Part shown: positions 16,592 to 24,780 of the stretch, piece by piece
How the letters are laid out: the number at the start of each line of letters is the position of its first letter
How positions within the stretch are numbered: position 1 is the stretch's first letter
From: JANSWP01 sp041941305
GTDB lineage: Bacteria > Bacteroidota > Bacteroidia > Chitinophagales > Saprospiraceae
Assembly (NCBI GenBank): GCA_041941305.1
Contig: JBGTQJ010000032.1
Coordinates: 38,203 to 102,202 of the forward strand
Direction of reading: 5' to 3'
Length of the DNA stretch: 64,000 bases
Program-made: the position numbers and the translations under genes
The notes under the pieces: model-generated
The model's input: the letters and a program-made list of their open reading frames with translations, nothing else
Told to the model about the DNA's origin: nothing
Database searches by the model: none

Positions 16592-18439
16592 CTATCTATT
16601 CGGATTTGCATAACTAATATGAGTGATTAAATCCTGGTGTTCAGAGAATCTGGCATCTTGAAAAGTAAAGGTATTCCCACCGGGGAAAACCCACATATTA
16701 CCTGATTCATTGAGGTAGTTTTCGATCTCGGTAGCAAATTGATCTACCCAGGAAGTTGCATACTTGAGGTACTTAATTCTCAGGTTATCCGCCATATCCG
16801 TTGAGCCGTCCAGACCAGCAGCAATATTTTCATCTAAATTGGCATCTTTGATAGTAGGGTCAGATGTGTCCTGCTGTTTTACTGTTAGTTTTCCATTCCC
16901 GGCAGTCGTGATTTGCAGCTTAATGTCTTTTGAAAAACCACCCAGATAGCCTGCGATATTCCCGATATCAAAAGCATCACCCGGATCAAAATCGTCTATA
17001 TACATGTCCCCAGTGACTTTAATGGTGATGATATCGTTTTCAAGTTCTACTGACAGATGACTTCTAGAGGTGAGCGCAAAACTTTTATCGGCAAAAAGCG
17101 GATCACTTAGTTTGTTAACAAAACCCTGAGCTACATTAAGCGCATCATCAAACCAATTACCACCATCGTCCGTGTCGAAGACATCGCCAATTTTTTTATT
17201 TGTCTCAACGGATTTGCTGTAGGAAAAGGTTAACACCTCTTTTCCATCTGCCCGAACGTAAGAAACCGGATTACTGGCAAGCGGATTGGGATCTGGTGAA
17301 AAAGTGGCACTGGAATTCCAGGTCACAATAGTACCACCTACTGATAATGAAGGAACAATACATAGGTTGGACAATAGATAATGCTGTCCAGTGTCCGGGG
17401 CCAATAATGCTTTGGCAAGGAAATTTGCAAACACTTCACGTCGTACGGCCATAGCCCCTGAGTGAGTTTTTGACTCACTTTCTTGCACCCAGTTCCATTC
17501 AAAAGGAGCTCCCAGCTTAAGCCTACGTTGCTTATCCGTATTCATTACATAATTCAGTGTATATAAGTCAAACTTGTCTGACTTGCTACCGTCATCATTG
17601 TAGTATGGTGACACATTAAAGGTCAGATCGGTAGGCTGGATAGAGCTATGTTCCTCTGTTTCTATTGCTTTTACAGCATAACCCAGCACCACAGCACTAC
17701 TATCGGAAAAAGCTGTCCAGCAAGTATTGATAAAATCTTTTTGGGCAATGGTGGCTAAGGCATCGCTGTCTCTATCCAGCCCGGAAATGGTGGGCGTGTT
17801 TTGTAAGGCAGCCGTATTCAAATCCAGATACAATTGCTGAACGCTGAACATAGTGCTGGTGTTCAGATTCATGAGTCGATCTTTGGTAGCGTCATCCATC
17901 ATATCCTTATAAAATTTAGACTCGGGGTCCATCTTGTCGAAATTCATATCGACCATCGTCTCAAAGAAGATGGGGTCACCATCCTCCTGAGATACCTTAT
18001 TTAAATAAGGCCCAAAATCATCAAATTTGCGTTCGATAATCTCGAAATGTTTGAAAAAGAGGTTAAAGTGTACCTTCTGACGATCTTGGCTCAGCTGGAT
18101 AATATCTTTTAATCTTCTTTTTGGTACACCCTCAGGCAATCCAAATTGAGCACGAATGGCAAATTTGAATTTAGCCGTGGAGAGTGCTTGTGGAACCTCA
18201 TCATCATTGGTAAGAGAAAAGATGTCTTTATTCCCAGGCAATGCTACAGGATCCATTTGTTCGAGAGGGTCGTGGCGGCCCTTTTTACAATACCAAAGCT
18301 CTACTGTTTGGGCTTCTCCCATTTTATCGAGAAAGCGTTTCATGGTTCTATTGATCGCTTTCGCTGTAACGGCTACCACCAGGTCGTATGCGTGGAGGCT
18401 AGTGGATAGATTGGATTTTTGATAATTTGTTTTGCTCAT
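16592..18439 (-). CDS. TULIP/P47-like protein B (615 aa), paralogue of 14433-16301
   Basis: The start giving MSKTNYQKSNLSTSLHAYDL is chosen because it matches the paralogue (MSTTNYLASNL). The longer frame from 18478 adds 13 residues. Conserved blocks appear in the same order: YDLVVAVTAKAINRTMKRFL, MFSVQQLYLDLNTAALQNTP, FEWNWVQESES, DFDPGDAFDIGNIAGYLGGF and MWVFPGGNTFTFQDARFSEH followed by QDLITHISY near the C-terminus. It ends shortly after that block. No signal peptide is seen, so it is likely cytosolic or released without Sec. The two paralogues differ in the middle (~350-450), where this one has a longer insert. Function is inferred lipid binding only. Confidence 0.6.
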   Translation of the reverse strand: MSKTNYQKSNLSTSLHAYDLVVAVTAKAINRTMKRFLDKMGEAQTVELWYCKKGRHDPLEQMDPVALPGNKDIFSLTNDDEVPQALSTAKFKFAIRAQFGLPEGVPKRRLKDIIQLSQDRQKVHFNLFFKHFEIIERKFDDFGPYLNKVSQEDGDPIFFETMVDMNFDKMDPESKFYKDMMDDATKDRLMNLNTSTMFSVQQLYLDLNTAALQNTPTISGLDRDSDALATIAQKDFINTCWTAFSDSSAVVLGYAVKAIETEEHSSIQPTDLTFNVSPYYNDDGSKSDKFDLYTLNYVMNTDKQRRLKLGAPFEWNWVQESESKTHSGAMAVRREVFANFLAKALLAPDTGQHYLLSNLCIVPSLSVGGTIVTWNSSATFSPDPNPLASNPVSYVRADGKEVLTFSYSKSVETNKKIGDVFDTDDGGNWFDDALNVAQGFVNKLSDPLFADKSFALTSRSHLSVELENDIITIKVTGDMYIDDFDPGDAFDIGNIAGYLGGFSKDIKLQITTAGNGKLTVKQQDTSDPTIKDANLDENIAAGLDGSTDMADNLRIKYLKYATSWVDQFATEIENYLNESGNMWVFPGGNTFTFQDARFSEHQDLITHISYANPNR

Positions 18440-18454
18440 AATAAAAATTTTACC

Positions 18455-18560
18455 TTCTCTGACAATTTGGGTGTTCAAACAAAAAGGGAAGGCAAAAGAG
18501 CCCGAAGAAAACGCTGAATTTCCTTTTTGTTTGACTCAAACCACCCAAATTATCAGAGAA
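18455..18560. repeat. Long imperfect inverted repeat between the propeller gene and TULIP-like B
   Basis: A left arm with TTCTCTGACAATTTGGGTG and AAACAAAAAGG is repeated in inverted form on the right (AATTTGGGTGG... and CAAACAAAAAGG on the complement), with mismatches and a few extra bases. It lies between co-directional genes of the unusual cluster and would form a long RNA foldback. It may set the expression ratio of the neighbours, or be a repeat element. Confidence 0.55.
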
Positions 18561-18602
18561 TCAAGTTTTATAATGTTTGTTATTGTGGGTTGACTGCTAT
18601 TA

Positions 18603-21600
18603 TTATTTCTCCATTTCAATGAATAGTCGGTGAACCAGGCCTTGTTCCATTTTGATACCACCGGTGATGATGACCAAAATGCCCTGGATACCAATAATGA
18701 CCTGCTTGGACAAGTATTCACTATCCCAAAGGGCCGCAAAGCCAACACAAGTGCTGATCTTCGCAAGAATACTCTGGGTGGAATCCATAAGGCTCAGGGT
18801 GGTACGTTCTACCTCCGGGTCGCTTATGGCCTCAAAAACTTGCCAGGCTGGTGGTATCATGAGTGCTATCGCAAATGCGGACTCTATACCGGAGTCAACT
18901 TTCTTCAGTGTCGTCATACCTGCTTTTGCTGCTTTATCAGTAGGAAATTTCTTTACCTTCTTAAGTACACCAGGAGCGGCGGCAAAGGCCAGGGTACGTA
19001 TGGTGTTCAAGTCAGTCATGACTGTATTGTAGGTACTGACAATGCCATTCTTGATAGAAACAGGAGTGGCAAAAGTCTTGGCTACTGTATTCGAGAATGT
19101 AGCTAGCGTAGAAGAAATCGATTGAGGCAATTCCAGTACTGTACCGCTGCCACCCTGAGTTTCTTCGTCAAGTATTTTAAAGATACCATTACAGAGAGTT
19201 GCATAGCCAGAGAAAAAGCACCCTACTTCATACATGGCCATATTGATTTTGTTTTGCGCGCCACTCTCATCCAGTACCTGCTTCATTTCCTTGAATGTAT
19301 TGGCTGATAAAATACGATCTGTGGTAGTAACTGAGCCGTCTTTTCCACGTTCAAAAGGTGCTTCACCAGAAATGGTTTTGTACATTAAGGTTGCAGGGAC
19401 GGCTAAAATCATGACCATGATATCCAGTACGGAAGGCATTTCAAAGTCGAATTCCTCCTTGAGCACATCAGATAATAAGGGAATCTCGATGGGGGCATCC
19501 AATATTTTCGGAATCTCCCAAATCAAGAGCGTGACGAAGTCCAGCACTTTATCTACTGTCAATTTTGCGATCTCCAGACCACCAATGGCCACGTCGCCAA
19601 CTATTCTCATTAAAACTTGCTTGAAGGAGGGGTCACCAGGGTTTTCTGCTGTTTTAAAGAGTTCGATTAAATCGTGTATCAAATTGGTCATTACCTGACT
19701 TTGGGTTTCCAGGAAGCCATCTAAACTTAGCAATGTGTCCCAGGTGGGTTCCTTGTCCCTATCTACTTCAGGGAAGTGTATGGTAGATCTCTTGATATTG
19801 CCCTTGAAGTGATTCATGAGCATCCTGGCCGGAGCAGAGTCAACGACTTTGTGAACCAGCTCGTTGTTCTTAATGTCTACCAAAATACCGCCAAGGGCAT
19901 TGTTAAATTTATCGGGTAAAGGCCAGTTTTCGGCAGGCCCTTCTGCCCAGTTTTGAATCAACTGCTCAGTCTCTACGACATTTTCATCAAATCCGTGTTT
20001 CAAGTCCTGAAGCGCCTCTCCGATTCGGCGGATATTCAGCTTAACTACCTGCTTAATGACATTCTTAGCAAGGACGAAATCTTCAATGTTAAAAAGGAAT
20101 TTCAAAAAGTCGATCAGGTCACCGATGGCACCAACGACTGCCTTCCAGATAATTTCCAGACCGTGGGCAACTTTTTCGATGGTGTCCATTACAAAACCAT
20201 ATACTTGATTGCCTACTTCAAGAATGAAATGAAAAACATCCTTGGCAGCATCTCGTATAAAGTGTATCACCGGATCTGCGGAATTGGTGACATAACGGAG
20301 GGCATCACCTGCAAGGACAGCTACATAGTCAATAACAGAATCGCCGACATCTTCAATGTCGTCAAGCGTAATGGTACCTGTTATACCATGGTAGACGTGT
20401 GCAAGATTTCCAATGGAGTGTGCCAGTAGCTCTCTTTTCTCTGGGGGCACCTGATCAGTCGGTAACAATTTTCTGCTAGTGCCATCTTTGTGTTGAATGC
20501 TAGCCTCTTCCAGTTTTTCTGGAGTGTTCAGGCTTAGAATTCGCTCTAAAGCCACAGCTGCCGGATCGATGCGGAATTGGCCTTCGGCACCTTCCACATG
20601 ACCATCGATGCTTGTAGCCGTGACGCCATCCACCCATTCAATGATATGAACAACGCCCGAATAGTCTGCCTTCACCGTTATGGGGTCTTTACCCAAACGA
20701 TAGAACACATCATTGATGTACAAACTGGTATAGCTTTCGGATTGGAGCGTAACTTCAGCATTGGCAATGGGCAAATTATTGCTATCGACAACTTTTATAC
20801 TTGAGCTGAAAGAATGGCCAGAGGTAGCAGCCGAATCTGGTGCCGGCAGTTCGATATTCTCAAACTTCCAGGTACCGTGAACATCATCTTGGGTCCCTTT
20901 GAAGAGTTTCCCCCTACCATGGTTTGCAAAAAGTGTAATAGCATTATTCTTAAGATCCAAACAAGTGCTGATTACCGCTACTTCAGAGAACAAAGGCAGT
21001 GGAACGGACCAGGCATTTTGGGTATAGACTTTATCAGCGGAGCAGGCTGTGTAGAAAATCTTGTCTTCATGATTGCGGCCCCAAACAACCAGTTTACCTT
21101 TAGAGGAGTTGGCATAAAGCTGTTTGACATTGGTGAAAAGGTCGTGTGTTAGAATTTCAGTTGGTTTGGCCCCGTGTACTTGCTTATCGGCTGCCAGATA
21201 GAATAACTTCCCTCCACCGGCAAAGAAAATGTCAGTAGAAGTTGGGTCACTCGCTGAAGGACAGCCAGCAAAGGCTGCATTATCTGGTCTTAGGTTCAAG
21301 TCATCCAGGTTGAAGTAATCAGATGGTGCACGATCACCAACATCTGCATACTCATCGTACATTGGCTCAAAGAAGCATTGCACCAAATGGTTGACTGCTC
21401 CGAAAGTATACAAACCAACGACATCATGCCCTTTTGGCATGCCCATGACATCGTCAATTAGTTTGGCGTTATCGGTGGTTAAGTCGGCAACAAGCGGATG
21501 AGCAATCCATTTTTGGTCATGGTCAACATCGATTATATAACGATCAGTATGCCCACTCCCGTCTGCGAGGTCTACCACTAAGAAGTTTTCGGCTGCTTTT

Positions 21601-22058
21601 GTATCAGACAGGAAAGTTGATATGATATTCATATTCGTACCCTTGCCCTTTTTACGGTCATCGAATACTTCTTTCCAGCGAAATTCGTTACTTACCCAAC
21701 TCAGGTCACTGTGTGAGCAATCGAAGCGAATATAGAGCTTATCCTGCCCTGGTGATTCTTCCATGACAAGGGCAATATCGATATTACCATCTTTGCGGTT
21801 CTGAGAAATGCTAAATGACTTAGCCTTTCCTTTAAGATTCTTATTGAGCACAGTTTTAGCCCAGCCAGTTGGTGTATTAGTATCACCACTCGTCTCTTTT
21901 ATCAGGTAAAATTCCTTATCAGTCCCAATTCCAAAAAAGAGGGTGGTCCCCTCACTAGTTTGAGCGACCTGGAACTCTTGTTGCTGGTCAAGTATTTCTG
22001 CAAGGCGATAGTTGACCATTAACTCTGAGGATGTAATAAAGCTTATGTTTTTTGACAT
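18603..22058 (-). CDS. Large propeller plus helical protein (1151 aa), unknown function, first gene of TULIP cluster
   Basis: The 1151-residue protein has no signal peptide. Residues ~1-400 look like a beta-propeller with blade-like repeats (for example DKLYIRFDCSHSDLSWV, DIFFAGGGKLFYLAADKQVH, GKLVVWGRNHEDKIFYTACS). Residues ~412-500 look like an Ig/carboxypeptidase-regulatory-like domain (SSSIKVVDSNNLPIANAEVT, DYSGVVHIIEWVDG). The remaining ~600 residues are predominantly helical, with amphipathic segments such as FLKFLFNIEDFVLAKNVIK, and hydrophobic stretches toward the C-terminus (CVGFAALW, GIQGILVIITGGIK) that could insert in membranes. It precedes two TULIP-like genes in the same direction and probably acts with them. 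I do not recognise a named family. Confidence 0.6.
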   Translation of the reverse strand: MSKNISFITSSELMVNYRLAEILDQQQEFQVAQTSEGTTLFFGIGTDKEFYLIKETSGDTNTPTGWAKTVLNKNLKGKAKSFSISQNRKDGNIDIALVMEESPGQDKLYIRFDCSHSDLSWVSNEFRWKEVFDDRKKGKGTNMNIISTFLSDTKAAENFLVVDLADGSGHTDRYIIDVDHDQKWIAHPLVADLTTDNAKLIDDVMGMPKGHDVVGLYTFGAVNHLVQCFFEPMYDEYADVGDRAPSDYFNLDDLNLRPDNAAFAGCPSASDPTSTDIFFAGGGKLFYLAADKQVHGAKPTEILTHDLFTNVKQLYANSSKGKLVVWGRNHEDKIFYTACSADKVYTQNAWSVPLPLFSEVAVISTCLDLKNNAITLFANHGRGKLFKGTQDDVHGTWKFENIELPAPDSAATSGHSFSSSIKVVDSNNLPIANAEVTLQSESYTSLYINDVFYRLGKDPITVKADYSGVVHIIEWVDGVTATSIDGHVEGAEGQFRIDPAAVALERILSLNTPEKLEEASIQHKDGTSRKLLPTDQVPPEKRELLAHSIGNLAHVYHGITGTITLDDIEDVGDSVIDYVAVLAGDALRYVTNSADPVIHFIRDAAKDVFHFILEVGNQVYGFVMDTIEKVAHGLEIIWKAVVGAIGDLIDFLKFLFNIEDFVLAKNVIKQVVKLNIRRIGEALQDLKHGFDENVVETEQLIQNWAEGPAENWPLPDKFNNALGGILVDIKNNELVHKVVDSAPARMLMNHFKGNIKRSTIHFPEVDRDKEPTWDTLLSLDGFLETQSQVMTNLIHDLIELFKTAENPGDPSFKQVLMRIVGDVAIGGLEIAKLTVDKVLDFVTLLIWEIPKILDAPIEIPLLSDVLKEEFDFEMPSVLDIMVMILAVPATLMYKTISGEAPFERGKDGSVTTTDRILSANTFKEMKQVLDESGAQNKINMAMYEVGCFFSGYATLCNGIFKILDEETQGGSGTVLELPQSISSTLATFSNTVAKTFATPVSIKNGIVSTYNTVMTDLNTIRTLAFAAAPGVLKKVKKFPTDKAAKAGMTTLKKVDSGIESAFAIALMIPPAWQVFEAISDPEVERTTLSLMDSTQSILAKISTCVGFAALWDSEYLSKQVIIGIQGILVIITGGIKMEQGLVHRLFIEMEK

Positions 22059-22886
22059 AATATTCAGTGGTTTGTTTTGTTTAAAATTTATTTATTGGAA
22101 ATAAAAAATGATAGGTACCCTTTTTTATGGCTGTTTATCTTAAGTTCCTGTTCACAATTATTGCTGCGCTATTTCAGCTTCTATTTTCATCCTTCTTCGT
22201 AAAAAGGCGATGCATTACCTGTGTTTTTTCGCCCTGAAGGAAAAAACCAATTATAAAATAGCTTATGAATAATTATGGCCAGGAACCTATCTAAAATAGG
22301 TCTATACCACTCATTTTCTATTTACATTAAGGATTTGGAGATTTAGCATTGGAAAATGAGGAATTACTTTGTGAGGAATATCAAGGATCCTTTTAGATTC
22401 GAGAAACCATGTACGTGGAATGGAAAGTGTTTGCATTGTAGTTTTCTTTAGTATGTTTATTAAATGTTTCTAATTGAACTTGGAATATTTAAAATCAAAT
22501 CAAGTAAAGATTTTTTTGTAAGCCAGTAATGCTATTAGGAAATTTTAATTTTCATTTCTCCTTTTTAATAGAATAATATTTTTATTATACAAAAAATAAA
22601 CCTAGGTTATTACTTTTTGTTTTGCTACTTGCAAATAAAAAACTTTATCTCACAAAAAATAAAACATTTCTCACAAAAAATTGACATTTCCCCATGTAAC
22701 AATAAACTTTCAAAATAACAATATAATTACATCAATATTTGTAGAAACCCAGACAAGTGCAATTCATGTTATACTCATAGAGATTATCAACCACCATTTG
22801 CAGAGACTCTCAAAAAAGACACCGACCAGTTAATTAAGAATCAGAATGAAAATAAAAAAATGGTTTTTGAGGTATTGAAAGTACTT
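22059..22886. other. AT-rich non-coding region upstream of the TULIP cluster
   Basis: About 830 bp with no convincing gene or coding remnant. It holds the presumed promoter of the 1151-residue gene. A direct repeat, TCTCACAAAAAAT at 22648 and 22669 (21 bp apart), is the only clear structure and could be a regulator site. Confidence 0.6.
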
Positions 22887-23459
22887 TCAAACCCAAATCA
22901 ATCCTTCTTCTTCTATCCCAAAAAAAATCGCCTTTCCTTTCAAATACCTCCAACCCGAATACCAGGCTAAAAATGCATCCAATTGATGTCTGTTTTCAGG
23001 AATGGAATTTACTGAAACAGGAATCTGGGGTTTTAACAATTCCCAAATGTCTTGTAGTCCAGAATTACCTTTTTTGAAAGACTGAGTTGGAAATAAAATT
23101 CTCAACAAATGAGCTGGATAAATTTCATAAAACGTTCTTTTTGAGCTTTCCAGTTTTGATCTCAATTGCAGCGCTCTAGCCGTCAGTCCGCCCAAAAACA
23201 TAGGAGACATGCCTTGTACGGCTTTATCACATTTGCGATAAAAGTAATCATCTCCTTTACCAAAATAGGAAGCAGGTAGGCTCAATGGAGCATCAATAAA
23301 CACTTTTTCAGGCTGCTTTTCCAAAATCCATTTTTCGACAAAATCATCTGCACTTTTCTTTTTTTCACTTTGAACGACATGTAGAAAGTTCTCTTCTTCA
23401 TAGCATATTGCCGTGGTGCCTGCCAATTTGGAGCCATAGTCTATTCCGAAGTGGATCAT
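22887..23459 (-). CDS. DUF429 protein, RNase H-like fold
   Basis: The 190-residue protein begins MIHFGIDYGSKLAGTTAI, giving the RNase H-like first-strand Asp and Gly-rich turn. FIDAPLSLP carries a second acidic residue, and IYPAHLLRILFP and a C-terminal HQLDAFLAWYSG block carry the later conserved residues of DUF429. These are predicted nucleases or nucleotide-fold proteins of unknown target. It is divergent from the DUF1295 pseudogene, with two GC-rich foldbacks between the genes. Confidence 0.85.
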   Translation of the reverse strand: MIHFGIDYGSKLAGTTAICYEEENFLHVVQSEKKKSADDFVEKWILEKQPEKVFIDAPLSLPASYFGKGDDYFYRKCDKAVQGMSPMFLGGLTARALQLRSKLESSKRTFYEIYPAHLLRILFPTQSFKKGNSGLQDIWELLKPQIPVSVNSIPENRHQLDAFLAWYSGWRYLKGKAIFFGIEEEGLIWV

Positions 23460-23479
23460 AGGAGTAGTTTTCTCTCATA

Positions 23480-23568
23480 ACTGCAGCGTTGTCGCAAAGC
23501 GACTCGCTGCAGTCTCAAGTGAAGCACTAATACTGCGGCGGGTGCCGAAGGCACGATGCCGCAGTATT
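23480..23568. repeat. Two adjacent GC-rich foldbacks (REP-like)
   Basis: The first (23480-23513) pairs ACTGCAGCG with CGCTGCAGT, with an inner TGTCGC/GCGAC stem. The second (23529-23568) pairs AATACTGCGGC with GCCGCAGTATT and has an inner GTGCC/GGCAC stem. Both are far more GC-rich than their surroundings. They lie at the 5' side of divergent genes, which argues against a simple terminator. Confidence 0.55.
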
Positions 23569-23648
23569 TTATAAACAATTGAACAAAATTATTGTCATAG
23601 TCTGTAATTTCACGGAAAGACAACAAAACTTTTCTAAATTATCTCAAA

Positions 23649-24409
23649 ATGAAAACCCTTACTTACTCGCCGCACTCACCATTTTCATTTACATGAATAT
23701 CTGGTTCATCATCGCTCAACTCAAAAATGACAACAGCATTGTCGATGTCGCCTGAGGTTTGGGATTTGTAGTAGTTGCTTTTGTTTTGCATGCAGATTTC
23801 GAGTTTCCAACTGAATGGGTTTTGGTAGGAATGGTTGCAGCCTGGGGTATTCGGCTTGCCATTTATTTGTTCATTAGGAATAAAAACACAGGAGAAGACT
23901 GGCGCTATCAAAAATGGCAGGAAGAATGGGGAAAGAAGGTAGTTCTGATAGCTTATTTCAGAGTGTTCATCTTGCAGGGTACCGTCATGTGGTTGGTGTC
24001 TTTGCCTTTAATGCAAGAGCATTTTGAATTGGAATCTGGTTGGTCAACGGGATTCTTTCTAACCTTTGGTGCGGGACTTTGAATAATTGGCTTTTTGTGG
24101 GAATCCATCTCTGATTGGCAATTGATGCCTTTTAAATCCAAACCGGAAAACAAGGGAAAAATCATAACACAAGGCTTGTGGAAATATTCCCGTCATCCCA
24201 ATTATTTTGGAGAAATACTATTGTGGTGAGGAATTTTCTGCTTCACAATACCTTTTGGCAACTGGTACCTCACCATTTTGAGTCCAATCATTATTACATT
24301 ATTATTGAATCGCGTTTCAGGTGTGCCTATGTTGGAAAGAAAGTATCGGGATAATCCAGAATATCAGGCTTATAAGGAAAGGACGAATGCATTGATCCCC
24401 CGCTTTTGA
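23649..24409 (+). pseudogene. DUF1295 (steroid 5-alpha reductase-like) membrane protein, with in-frame TGA at three Trp positions
   Basis: From 23651 one frame encodes a near full-length DUF1295 integral-membrane protein: AALTIFIYMNIWFIIAQLKN, EDWRYQKWQEEWGKKVVLIA, SDWQLMPFKSKPENKGK, KYSRHPNYFGEILLW, LLNRVSGVPMLERKYRDNPE and final NALIPRF. It is interrupted by TGA at 23753, 24080 and 24227, each where the family has Trp (DVA-W-GLGF, GL-W-IIGF, LLW-W-GIF). Thirteen other Trp codons are TGG. The ATG at 23649 is one base out of frame, consistent with loss of one A in the AAAA run. Most simply a pseudogene from TGG to TGA changes; recoding of TGA is less likely, since other genes here use TGA as stop. 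Confidence 0.85.
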
Positions 24410-24780
24410 GAATTGGCTTGGGATAGAGAAAGTTTCGGGGCAATTCATTGAGAATTGCCACCGATAACCTATTCCTCCATCAATAGGATCTTGTCGTTCT
24501 TACAAAGTGTTTCAAAGTGCTGAGGGGTAATTCACAATCCTCCAGATAGATTTTCTTAAAGGAAAATAAGTGCTTGTTCGATAGGTGAAAAACGATTAAG
24601 TTGATGCGTTATTCGTCGTTTTAGCCGAAACTATGTGCATTTTTAGATGCTCTAAATCTATTTTTCGGCAAGTTAGCATCAGATTTTTGCATCGGTTATT
24701 CTAAATCGGCAAAATACTATTGCATTTCGGAACTGTGCTGATATCCACCTCATTTTGAAAAAAGAACAGGATACATTTCA
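24410..24780. other. Intergenic region with small hairpin
   Basis: Non-coding. An 8 bp stem, GGCAATTC / GAATTGCC, lies at 24439-24459. No gene remnant is seen beyond the DUF1295 pseudogene. Confidence 0.4.

Noticed and set aside
18630..21152. Plus-strand frames opposite the 1151-residue gene
   Set aside because: No recognisable domains; they run within a well-supported minus-strand gene.
14433..22058. Complete clostridial-type neurotoxin cluster
   Set aside because: No neurotoxin protease or NTNH-like gene accompanies the TULIP-like proteins.
23753..24229. Selenoprotein or general TGA recoding in the window
   Set aside because: TGA falls at Trp, not Cys, positions; no SECIS-like setting was seen, and other genes in the window stop at TGA.
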